Source: Acytostelium subglobosum LB1 | Taxonomy: Eukaryota; Evosea; Eumycetozoa; Acytosteliales; Acytosteliaceae | Length of the DNA: 64,000 nt | Assembly (NCBI RefSeq): GCF_000787575.1 | Contig: NW_012236515.1 | Span: forward strand, 128,621-192,620 | Direction: 5' to 3' | Shown here: piece by piece, positions 33,266-44,300 of the stretch | Position numbering within the stretch: the first letter of the stretch is position 1 | Layout of the letters: the number at the start of each line of letters is the position of its first letter | Notes under the pieces: model-generated | What the model saw: only the letters and a program-made list of their open reading frames with translations | Database searches by the model: none | What the model was told of the DNA's origin: nothing | Made by a program: the position numbers and the translations under genes

Positions 33266-35752
33266 ATGGATAACAACAATAACAATAACAATGAAGACTT
33301 GGCAATCATTGTCAATGATGTTCATAGAGGTTATGGCAACACAAAGGTCATCACTGGTATGAACCTATGTGTCAAACGAGGTTCAATCAATGGTCTAATC
33401 GGTCCATCTGGTTGTGGTATGTATCATGTTGTTACATTCAATCACATGATCACTCTCACTCACTAACTCAATCAAACAAACATAAAGGTAAGACTACATT
33501 GCTCAAGATTATACTTGGCAGATTGATACCAGACTCTGGAAAGGTGTTTGTGTTTGGATCACAGCCACATACTAGGGGTCATAATGTACCTGGATCGGAC
33601 ATTGGATATGCCCCACAAGAGACTGCACTGTATGATGACTTGTCGATCGGTGAGACATTCAACTTCCATCAAGCAGTGCATGGTATGTCAAAGGAATCAT
33701 TCCAGGAGCGAAAGACATGGTTGTGTTCCTTCCTCGAGTTGCCACGCGACTCTCGTATCGTTGGCACACTGTCTGGTGGCCAGAAGAGAAGAGTATCTCT
33801 GGCTGTGGCCCTGCTGCACAATCCCAAACTGCTGATTCTCGATGAGCCAACTGTTGGTGTGGACCCATTGCTGCGATCAAGAATCTGGCAACATCTTCGT
33901 GAGATTGCCAAGGTTGGTGTCACTGTCATTGTCACCACGCACTACATCGAGGAGGCCAGGATGGCCGACAGGGTCAGCATGATGCGCTACGGTAAGATCC
34001 TTGCGCAGGGCGTGCCTGACCGCCTCATCACCAAGTATGCCTGTGACAACTTGGAGGAGGTGTTCCTGAAGCTTTGTCTCTCGGGCGATCAGCATCTTGA
34101 CAATGATCCCGATGGAGGCAACAGTGAAGATGGAGTGATCAACACTCCGGCGGCCGCCCAAGAGGACGAGGAGGCTGTTCCCGATGTCTATCAATCAAAA
34201 GTGGACGCGGCTAAACTCTACTATGCAAGCGACTCAAACATTGAGAACACACCACTACTCTCACAAGCTGGCAACAATGGAAACATGACTACCTCTGTTG
34301 CTGGTCTTCAAGGAACAGTGAGCTTCAAGAGAAGATTCCAACAAGTCTTTGCCATCGCAAGGAGAAAGATAACTCAAATCTACAGGAACAAGGTGGTCTT
34401 GTTCTTTGAAGTGTTGGTAAGTTGATCTGATTGATTGATGAATGAGTGATGTAGTGATTGGATACTAACTTTGATCTCCAACTCCATGTTACACAGACAC
34501 CTGCCATCCAAATCTTCTTGTTCTTCATTGCCATTGGAGCTACACCAAAGAACTTGTCATTTGGCATTGTGAATAAGGATGTTGGTATCGGACCACCATT
34601 CAACATCAACATTGGAGATGACATCATTCAACAACTTGGCAAATCCGGTGTCTTTGACTTCCACTACTTCAACACAACTCAACAAGCATTGGACCAAATC
34701 AAGAATGGCAATAGTATGTTGCGTTCAACCTCCAAGACTGGCGACCATACTAACCTCAAACAATCAAATATCTTAAGGTTGGGGAGCATTATATATACCA
34801 GAGAACTTTACAATGGCACTTCCACAGAGATTTGAGAACCTTACCAATCCATATTGGGTCAATCAATCAAACGTTGACCTATATCTCGACTTTACCAGTT
34901 ATCAAATCACCTTGATCATTGAGCAACAGATATCCGTAGCCTTTGAGAGTATGTTCACTCACTCATCCCCTCACCCTCACCCTTACCCTAACCCAATCAA
35001 CAAAAGACATTGCCAATAGCTTCAATATATCAATCAATCCAGTACAGGTACAGCCGCCAATCTATGGAAAGACATCGACTACATTCCTCAGTTTCCTTGC
35101 ACCTGGAATGATTGCGTTGATCACATTTGCTCATGCCATTGGTATCTCATCAGTGTCATTCGTGAGAGAGAAGATAGATGGCTCTCTGGATCGTCTGTTC
35201 GCCGTTGGTGTCAATGTCCCCGTGTGTCTCGCCGGATCATTCTGTGCACACATCCTCCTCTTGCTCATTCAAACCACATTGCTCATGCTGATCACAGTGT
35301 TTGGATTCAAGATTAGTATCGAAGGCGATGTAGCCCTAGTCATCTTAATGCTCATCCTGTTGGGCATTGTCGGTATGAACATGGGACTGGTGATATCATC
35401 CGTCGCCGTCATTGAAACCGAGGCAATCCAACTAAGCCTTGCGTCATTCTTCCCAAGTTTGCTGCTGTCCGGTGTGATGTGGCCAGTGCAAGCGATTCCC
35501 CCATGGTTCTCCTGGATCAGTTACGCCCTGCCCACGACATGGGCTGCAGAGGCTCTGCGTGATATCATGATCCGAGGCGCTGGTATGTCTTTCCGCAAAG
35601 TGTGGCAGGCATATCTGATCGTTACCGCCTGGGCCGTCTTCCTTCTGATCGTTGCATCATTCAAACTTAAGGACCGCGAGTCCAACTTCTCCCTTGTGAG
35701 ATACATCAAGTCACGCTTCCAGAAGAACAAGTCAACCATCGCTAGCAACTAA
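33266..35752 (+). CDS. ABC half-transporter, ABCH-like (NBD followed by ABC2-type membrane domain)
   Basis: Five exons: 33266-33416, 33488-34416, 34497-34713, about 34780-34948, 35007-35752. The nucleotide-binding domain comes first: Walker A GPSGCGKTT, whose codons are split by intron 1 inside the P-loop; signature LSGGQKRRVSLAVALLHNPK; Walker B LLILDEPTVGVDP; switch His in TTHYIEEA. A linker with Asp/Glu-rich sequence leads to the first helix (KVVLFFEVL spliced to TPAIQIFLFF), a large extracytosolic loop with N-glycosylation sites (NFTMALPQRFENLTNPYW) and five more helices with FVREKIDGSLDRL and SGVMWPVQAIPPWF. This is the order and membrane signature of ABCH and close ABC2 exporters, known in arthropods and dictyostelids. 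The substrate is unknown. ATPase motifs are intact, so the protein should be active as a dimer. Confidence 0.9.
34965..34995. repeat. Telomere-like CCCTNA tract inside an intron of the ABC gene
   Basis: Inside intron 34949-35006 the plus (coding) strand reads CCCTCACCCTCACCCTTACC and continues as CTAACCC. It is the same C-rich-on-coding-strand pattern as in the comC-like introns. Confidence 0.8.
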
Positions 35753-35910
35753 GGATCACATCCACCCTCCACTCCCCTCCCCTTCCCTTCAATCGAATAA
35801 ATAAATCTATCATGGAATGATACCAAATACGTATACTAGTAGGTTGAGGTGAGGATAGACCATCTCCAGTGAGCTCTTCACATTGTTTATGAGTTGGGAT
35901 AGCCGTTCGT

Positions 35911-37732
35911 TCAATTTAGGAGGTTCTCCACATTCATCGATGTTGTGGAGCTTGAGCTGCTGCTGTTGTTGTTCCCGCTTCCTCCGCCACCGCCGCTTCC
36001 TCCGCCGTTGTTGTTATTATTATTGTTGTTGTTTTTTTTGTTTGGATTGTTTGTTTGAGTGAAGCTTAGTTTCTTGTTCCTTCCAGGTCCAACACGTTCG
36101 CTTGGAGGTACTTCGGCTGCAGCCTTCATTGCTGTCTTTATCTCTTTCTTTACCAACTTGGCATAGTGCAGTCCACAAGCATTACATAAACTAAATGGGT
36201 CAGATGTACATGGTTAGAATGCATGTCCAAGTAACTGACTGGCTATGCCAATACAATACCTTTTACCTCCGGCTGGACCTTTGCGCCATTCTGGCGTTTG
36301 TGTCGTACCACAAGATGTGCAGAATGGAGAAAGCACCCTCTTCTTGTTATGATCGGTTGTGCCTCCAGGCCCTGCTTGGTCCTGGAGCGCGGGTGGGATG
36401 GACGAGGTGAACGAGGTCATAATAACACCTGGTCCAGTCTTTCGAGACACCATTGACACTGTCCCCAGTGCCACTGGTCCATGTTGCTTTGAAGGTGCTT
36501 CCAGGGGTATGATAATGTTTGGGCTTGACATTGTGATTGTTGTCATGTCAGCAGACACCAATGCCATGTTGTTGTTGGTGCCAGAGTTTCCACCACTGCT
36601 AGTCGTGGCACCACTGTTTCCGCTGCCAGTGTTGGAGCCACTACCACTGCCGCCGCTAGTAGTACTGCTGTTGGCGCTGGTGTTGCTACCGCCGCTGGCG
36701 TTGCTGCTGGTGTTGCTTCCACTGCTACTGGTGCCGCTGCTACTGATGAGGGCTGGGGACGTAGTGCTGTTTGTTGCCTGGTGAGGTGTAGGTAGTGGTG
36801 GAGAGGGGGCAGTAATAGAATCGTTGGTCTTCTTCTTCTTCCTGAACCGTCGGGGCCGCATCAGAGGGACGCTGATGCGCGTCCTCTCCTCCACTGTGTT
36901 TCTTTCCAATTGTTGGGTGACCGTGTCAATCATCCTCATCAAGTCTGTGCCCTTCTCCTTTAGAGTCTCTAGCGTCTCCTCGGTGATGCCGTTGGCCAAA
37001 CCAGTCTTTGCCATCTTTGATATCTCTGAGCTGATGTCTCTGATCTCTATCCACGTCTCTTGTTCATTGGGCATGACGCTGTAGAGATGATGAGATGTGG
37101 ACGAGGTGACTGCATCGCCTGATGATTGTTGTTGTGGCAGTGACGATGCAGATGGCTTTGATGTTGTCGCGCTACCACTGTTTGGGCTCTGGCTGTGGCT
37201 GCTGGGGAAGACTGGCGGTGATGATGTGTTTGTTGAGCTGTTGGTGGTCGTTGATGTTGTCGATGTCGATGTGGTCGATGTGGTCGATGTGGTCGATGTC
37301 GTCGAGGAGTTAGTTAAATTGACATCGGTCGGTAATGATATGTTTAGAGAGCCAGTAGTAGTCATCGGTATAATGTCGTTGTTGTCGTTGTTGAAGTTGT
37401 TGCTGCTGCCACCTGTGACACCAACATTGATTGTGGTGTCAGGACTCAGCGAATCATCTGGCGGCAGAGGTGAGCTTGGTGGTGGTGATGAATGAAATGA
37501 CGAGGAGTTTGGCGACAGGTAGTCAAAGAACTGCTGCTGTTGTCTCTCTTGTTGTTCTTGTTGTCTTTGTAATTGATCTCTTAGATGTTGATATTGATTA
37601 TGTTGATGTTGTTGTTTTTGTTGTAATAGTTGTTGTTGTTGTTGTCTATGTTGTTGATGTTGAGCAAAGGAAGAAGATGATTTACGAAACCGGAGAGATT
37701 CCAGTGTTCCGAACTGAGGTTGATGTTGTTGC

Positions 37733-37771
<39 letters not shown>

Positions 37772-38454
37772 GGGTTATCCATATCTTCTTCTTCTTCTTC
37801 TTCAAAGTTGTTGATGATATTGTTGTTATTATTATCGAAATATGAAGTGTTGCCAGCAGTAAAGGATGACAATCTTTGGTGGTATTGGCCGTATTGGCTA
37901 TGTTGGCTGTGTTGGTGGTGGTGTTGCTGCTGAGTTTGTTGTTGGTGTTGTTGAGTTACATTTGAGTTACTTGTTGTAGTTGTGGTTGGTATTGGTATAA
38001 ATCTAGGTGGTGGATAATGACTATATTGTTGTTGTTGGGGTGTTATTAATTGTCTGTGTTGTTGTTGTTGTTGTTGCAAAGGAGATGGAGGCGCATTATA
38101 AAATATATTAGATGATGTAGTTGTTGTTGTTGTTGATGTTGTTGTTGGTGCTGCTGGAGGAGGAGTTTGCGTTGTCTCAGTGTCTGCTTCAGATGAAGTT
38201 GCTATAGATTGTTGTTGATGCTGATTAAACTGCTGTTGTCTGTTCTGTGTATAGAATGGTGGAAATGAGTCTGATCGGAATGGCGGTGGCTGATGAATGT
38301 ATGAGTGATGGACAAATTGATGTTGTTGCTGAGGATGTTGTTGTTGCTGATGCTGTTTAAATGTGGGTGTTGGTGGTGTTGTTGGTGGTGGCACCTGACT
38401 TTGACTATGTTGACTTTTGTGAGTCTCATCCCCATCACTCCAGAATGGTTTCAT
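35911..38454 (-). CDS. GATA-type zinc finger transcription factor with very long Gln/Asn/Ser/Thr tracts
   Basis: Exons 38454 to about 36257 and about 36193-35911, about 830 residues. The start is ATG 38454 (MKPFWSDGDETHKSQ); the frame runs further upstream only from a GTG codon, so an upstream exon cannot be excluded. The finger is near the C-terminus: CTSCGTTQTPEWRKGPAGGK, then SLCNACGLHYAK, i.e. C-x2-C-x18-C-x2-C. The intron divides it after GGK, so each exon has half of the zinc ligands. The basic extension PSERVGPGRNKKLSF follows. A conserved helical block (EQETWIEIRDISSEISKMAK to RMIDTVTQQLERN) lies at 37080-36900. The rest is low-complexity. GATA factors of dictyostelids direct developmental genes; which member this is cannot be told. 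The ABC gene converges on it, with 158 bases between stops. Confidence 0.92.
37600..38050. repeat. Trinucleotide repeats coding poly-Gln in the GATA gene
   Basis: Dense CAA/CAG repeats (TTG/CTG on the plus strand) code several Gln runs, with the longest near 37720-37765. Nearby ATT/GTT repeats code Asn and Thr runs. Confidence 0.9.
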
Positions 38455-40388
38455 GCTTGATACAGAGCATTGATGGTTTGGGTGCTTGCTGACGACGCTT
38501 GAACTACTGGGGGGTGTCAGTCGGCGGTAAGTCAACACACAAACTGGAAGGGAACAATATAAATGATATATCTATATTGAGATATATTAATATGATATAT
38601 GAAGTGTGTGGTGAGTGGGGAGGTGTGTTGATCGATCTAATCGGTTTGAAATGGTTTGGATTGATTAGTTTGATTGGTTGGTTTGAATACCAAGTTTATC
38701 AACAACGTGTGAGTGTGTTTGCAAGTTGCAAGGGTCGTGATTGATTGAGTGAGTGGAGTGAGTGAGGTGTGGGCTGACAGAATGACTGAACTGAACTGAA
38801 CTGACTTGAGCCAGGTCCAAATGTCGTTTCGTCCTTGTTCAAGTTTATATAAATAGTAATGTACTAACTATAGTTATAGAGGTTTGATAATGAATGGAAA
38901 TTTGGGTAAGCAATGATAATTCATTCATACATCATTGATCATCGCATTTGTTCATTCATTCTTTGTTATTCATTGATTGGGGGGAGGGGCAAGGCCTAAG
39001 GCAGGGTGTTGACTTTCTCGCCATCTCGCATAAAGGTGATAAATATGAATGTGTATGTTGCGAATTTGTAAGACAGAATGTAGAGAGAGTTGTATTGATC
39101 GCACATACAATAGCAACAACAAACTTGTTGATCACGTCCAACAATTAGATTGAGACTATTTCTCTGGACCCCCCTCGCTCTCACACAATAGAGAAGTGTC
39201 TCACGTGACTTCCTTTGCTTTCGAAGTTGGACGAGGCCTTGCCCGACCCACTGGTTCTTTCTTTGCATTGGCACCCCGTAGATATCGATCAAGTATTGTG
39301 TTTGTGTGTAAGTGAGCAGGTGATAGGGGAACAAAAAATAATGATCAAAAAGAGAGCGGATGGAACTGATTGTTGTAGCTTAATTCATTAAGGAATGGGG
39401 GCACCCTTTAAGTGATTAGTGGGTGGGATGTCAAACGGTACTGATGACCGGTCACTCTTTGATTTTGATTTACAACGAGGTGTAAAAGATACAACAATGA
39501 CAACAACAATATGAACAATTCTAAAATTAACATAAAAATGACGATATTAACTTTGGATATTAAGTGATTTATGTTCATGTATGTTCATGATTATTGTTAT
39601 GGTCATGGTTATGGTTACGGTTATGGTTACGGTTGTGGTTGATGTGCAATTGTAATACAAAGAGGATAATTAAGAAGTAGTACTACAATAATATTTACCT
39701 TTTACTTTTTAGGAGTGTAGTGAATGATTAGGATTGTTAAACTCTGGAAGATATTATCGTATCGCCTACAGGTCTGGACAATGATTCATCAAACAATCAA
39801 TTCATAATGAAAGTATACGTTCATTAACTCTCACACTCATTAATTCAAGAGTTTAAACAAATCGATTACATTGAGGGTTAGAAGATCCGAAAAGGATCAC
39901 TCGGTCTCTCAATTGATGAAGATATTTTCCAGTTAATGTTATGTTACTTCCTTTACTGCTGGACACTTGTTCAAGAATCATCACAAAAATATCCCTAGAC
40001 AATGTTTGAGGGTTCATTTAGGAGGTTGAGTCGGGAGAATTTCCCTAGATACCATCGTCGATCCAAATACTAATGAGAGAGGGTTGTTAAGTGATTGTTA
40101 GGTGACACCGTTCTTGAATAGAAACATAAATCGATAATGTATTCATTCTACCCGTCCCTTATCTATTAATAGATTGCTGTTAAAGTGTGATGTCATCCAA
40201 ATAACTTCCTCTTTGGAAAACAATTGTGGACGACTCGTTAATTAATAAACCTAAATTAATATCAATAAAAAAGACTAGAACGACAAACACACACCAATCA
40301 ATTTTGACACTAAACCAATCATTCATGATTGACTGCAATGAATTTAGAATCACCCTCGATCAACAACGTCTGACAAATAACGTCCCAT
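38455..40388. other. Large intergenic region (1.9 kb) with simple repeats and an rRNA-like segment
   Basis: This is the longest gene-poor stretch before the HECT locus and probably the regulatory region of the GATA factor (minus) and the methyltransferase (plus). It holds TATATATTAATATGATATAT near 38580, a GGTTAT/GGTTAC hexamer array at 39600-39640, the inverted repeat GATCC-GAAAA-GGATC at about 39884-39898, and GGATCACTCGG then ten bases then GATGAAGA (39894-39922), words that occur in 5.8S rRNA with that spacing. A G-rich word GGGGGCACCCTTTAA lies at about 39397. No ORF here has family features. Confidence 0.5.
39600..39640 (+). repeat. GGTTAT/GGTTAC hexamer array
   Basis: Six to seven tandem units of GGTTAT, GGTTAC and the like (ATGGTTATGGTTACGGTTAT). 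It resembles a degenerate telomeric or zinc-finger-binding array in the GATA upstream region. Confidence 0.8.
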
Positions 40389-41330
40389 ATGTTAAAGTCA
40401 TTCCGCATCACTAATGGAGGTACCAGTGGCATTGGCAAGCTCACCTCAGCAAACAACTTCAACTCATCACGGCGGCCATCAACTCAAGACTCGGAAGATG
40501 ATGTGGAGTTTGATGAAGCAGAGGCAGATTATGATGATGATGCACTTGTCGTTGATATTGAAGTTATATTGCCAGAATCCAATCAAGGAAGTGACTTTGC
40601 CACACTCATATGGGATAGTAGTATAGTACTATCATGGTACTTGATCAATGTATTGTTCTGCAGCAACAACAAGAAGAACATACCCTTGATGACGACAACA
40701 CTTGAACTTGGTGCTGGAACTGCATTGCCTTCATTAGTGGCATGCTCATTGGGTGCAGACACAATCATCACTGACAGGCTGGGGTCTGACTCCAATGGTA
40801 TCTTTGAGAATGTACGCAACATCATAAGACACAATCAAAACAATGGCTCATTGATCAACAAGCTATCACCTCGATTCATTGAACTATCATATGGAATGTT
40901 CTCATCTCAAGCCTTTGAGTTGCCATCCGTCGATTATCTATTTGCATCCGACCTCTTTTATAACAATACTAGAGGTATGTTATGATATGTATAATCAATC
41001 AATCATTTATTCATTCGTTCATTCGTTCACTCAATCAATCATAGACTATGACGACATATTCTCTACATTCGCATTCTTTGCCAACAAGAACAAGAATATC
41101 AACATACTATTCTGTTACCAAGTTAGGTCGTAAGTGTAGATTGTTACCCAACAATGTTGGACATGTACTAACCTATCCTTGATATCAGAGTTGAGAAGAC
41201 AATATCCTACTTGATGTCAAAGTGGAACTTTGTTGGAGAGGAGATTGAGAAGGACTTCCTGCCGATGGATGTCGAGCTCAAGTCAGAAGTCATCTTGTTT
41301 AGGATACGACCCAAGTCACATTCATCATAA
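40389..41330 (+). CDS. METTL23-like protein methyltransferase
   Basis: Exons 40389-40974, 41045-41129 and 41189-41330, about 270 residues. An acidic N-terminal region (DSEDDVEFDEAEADYDDD) precedes the seven-beta-strand methyltransferase fold. Seen motifs: the pre-motif WDSSIVLSWYL, SAM-binding LELGAGTALPSLVACSLGA, the motif with ITDR, and VDYLFASDLFYN. After splicing comes FCYQVRSVEKTISYLMSKW. LE(L/I)GAG..LP, ASD(V/L)F(F/Y) and YQVRS in this order are characteristic of METTL23, which methylates histone H3 arginine 17 in mammals; relatives in the METTL21 group methylate lysines. The Y-Q-V-R-S match favours METTL23. Its stop is 38 bases from the HECT gene stop on the other strand. Confidence 0.85.
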
Positions 41331-41368
41331 GATGCTTTCTTTGGTCAATAATATGTACATATTTATTA

Positions 41369-44300
41369 CTAGTTGGATGTTGCCAGTCCATCAGTGGCAA
41401 TGTAGTCTGCATCAATATCTCGACATGTTGTAATGGCGTAGAGTAGCTTTTCCTTCATGATCTCTTGTGAGCTGTAGTTTGGCAATGAGAGCGAGAAGAA
41501 ACAGGTCTTGGCCTCGGGTAGGTACTCGTCTTGGTTCTCATCGATGGACATACCACTGCTGCGAGGACCATCGCGTCCACCCGCGCCAGTGTCATAGTCA
41601 TCGTCAAACATCATTGAGTCATTACGTATAAAGACGTGCAGTTGGAATTGGAAGTTGAACTCGTTGGAGGGTGGCAGTCGCGATCGTCCCCACACGAAGC
41701 GCAGGAACAATGTCTGCTCCTCTGATGAGAAGCTCTCGAGTGTGCGCCAGAACCAAATGACTCGGGGCTCATTCGATGTGAGGCCATAGTAGCGTGTGTG
41801 TCGCTTCAGCAACTTGATATCGAGGCCAGGCATGCCACAGACGCGCAGCTCTAGCTCCTGCCATGTGTAGATGTAGAGCATGTGCAAGGGCACGATACTG
41901 GCCACACCCTTAACAATGGCGTCAATTTGCTGTTTGAACTCATTGAGCTTGTACTGTTCCAGGAGTCTGGCGTACTCATGGCGGTTGTCCCATGACACCG
42001 ACACGTTCTTTCCATCGGGGATCAGGTCGACAGCATTGTTGTCAATTGAGCGCGTCGTGAATGTCTGGAATATAAGATCGTTGAATACCTCTTGGTTGAG
42101 GCTAACATCGATGCCTGTGCCATCCTGGGTGACCATGTCAATCATGTTGGTGGTGTACTTGTCAATTGCCTCCAGGTCCTGGCGATCGACTCGTGCACAT
42201 ACCAACGCCTTCCAAAAGATCGAGGGAAGGGACAGCTCCACGCAGTTCTTGGTCCTGATGGCAATGCCGATGAGCTTGCCAATGAACTCATAGAGGTGCA
42301 ATGAGAAGGGTGAGTTCTCACTCGAGTTGGGCACCAGTTTGTCACGGTTGAACGCCACGTCGCCCTGAGCATTGTGGCATGGCAGGAACAGGTTCATTTC
42401 GCTGCTCTGTATCTCGCAGATCATCTGTGTAATGGTCTCGCGGTAGGGTCCGCCAGCATCGCGGGCTCCCTCACGCTCCAGCTTGACCTCCCAAGCGCGA
42501 TCCATGTGACGAAGCTTCGACGGGTCGATCATGCCAAGCTGGCGGAAGGTCTGCAAGAACAGAGACTGTTGCTGGCCCGCACCAATTTGTTGTGGATACT
42601 GTTGATGTTGTTGCTGTTGAAGGAGCAAGTGTTGCTGTTGGTGATGATGCTGGTGAATCTGTTGCGATTGTTGGTGCAACAAATGGTAGTCCATGGGCGA
42701 GAACAATGTTGTGGCCGTGCGATTGAGATGTCTGTGGTGTGTTGGCTGCTGCTGTTGTTGCTGTTGTTGCTGCTGTTGTTGTGCAACACTTCCAGTGACG
42801 GAACCATGTCGATTGAGATAGACTATTGGACGACGTCCGTGAGTACGACTGTTGAGCAATGAGTTACCGAGCATCTCCAGCTTGCAATCATAGAAGAGCA
42901 GACCTCGTAGACTACACAGACGGTATGCCATTGACCATTCCTCACTGGCACCTCTGAGATCAATGTACTGCAACATGTTCTGGCAGCACACATTGAAGTG
43001 CTTGAGTACGATCAGTCTAAGATAGAGAACTAACGTGTCCTTCACTTCATATAGCATCGGGAAGAGCATCAAGTACTCGGACGTGAAGCATTGTTCAGGT
43101 CTTGTGTTGGTGAGGTGAGGGTAGGGATGTTAGGAATGGTTCCACTCATTCAATCTACCAACTTGGGGTTGTACTTACATGAGTTGTGACGGAGTCTTCT
43201 TCTGCTTCTCACAGACGGTGTTGACGAACTTGACGAGCTCAAGGTCGAGGGAATGGTTCCAGGGCTTGGAAAGGAGATAGCTGATCTCTTGTTCATATTG
43301 TTGATCATTCTCCTTTTGAACATCCTCTGTGAAGACGGGCGTGACTGTGAAGCGGAAGCCCCATTCCGACTCGTTGGAATCAGAGTAGAATGACCAGATG
43401 AAGCGATCGCCCGAGATGAAGATGGGCTGCGTGGGGAAGTCGCTTGTGAAGAAGCCGAGGTCGTCGCCACCTGGAGTGATGCGCGAGAACATGAGGTAGT
43501 CGGCGTACATCTGGGTCTTGGAGCGTGGCTCGAACTCAACCTTGAGCGACACGGCATTGGGGATCATGATGTTGGCCGTCACGCGGACGCCTTGTGGATA
43601 AGGATGGGGACTATCCACAACCTGCTTGTTCCTCGTCTCCATGAATGCCTCCTTGATGAACTCGTGCGAGAAGCCCTTGCCCTTGAACAGGCCGTCAAAC
43701 ACCTTGTACGTCTTGATCGTCCTGAAGAACAGTCCACGTGTCTCGTCCATGTTGTTGGAGAGCAGGCCAGGTGGTGGCGCGTTGGCACTCGTGGATGATT
43801 GCACACCTCCGCCATTGTTGTTGTTGTTGTTGTTGACGCCAGACGAAGACGACGAGTTTGATATATTGCTGATTGATGATGATGCTGAGGATGAGCTGGA
43901 TGTCGACTGATCGTGGATGATGGTCTGCCAGTGTGCCTTGTTGATGTCCGAGTGGATGCAGAGCTCGATGAGACGCTGGAGGTATTGGGACAGGTTGGTG
44001 TTGCCCGTGTTGGGAGTGATCTGCGTCTCGAACTTGTACAGCCGGAACATCTCCTCTTTGAGATGATCAAATTTGTTTGTGTTGTGTGGCGGTGCCATCA
44101 CATTGGGCACCTCGCGCTGCTTCTGGAGAATACGTGTGAGGAATATGATGACCTTGAGCTTGCGTTCGAGGGGCTGGTTGGCGCCCTCGAGATGCTGGAT
44201 CAGCAGCTCGACCAGGTCCACGGTGAAGAAGTGCGGGTACTTGGCCGTGATGAGCTGCGCGTTGAGCTGCAGCGTCCAGTCCACGAGGAAACAGGCAAAC

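Noticed and set aside
38455-38538. Longer N-terminus for the GATA factor (LTYRRLTPPSSSS)
   Set aside because: It begins only at GTG. An upstream exon is possible, but no ATG supports this extension.
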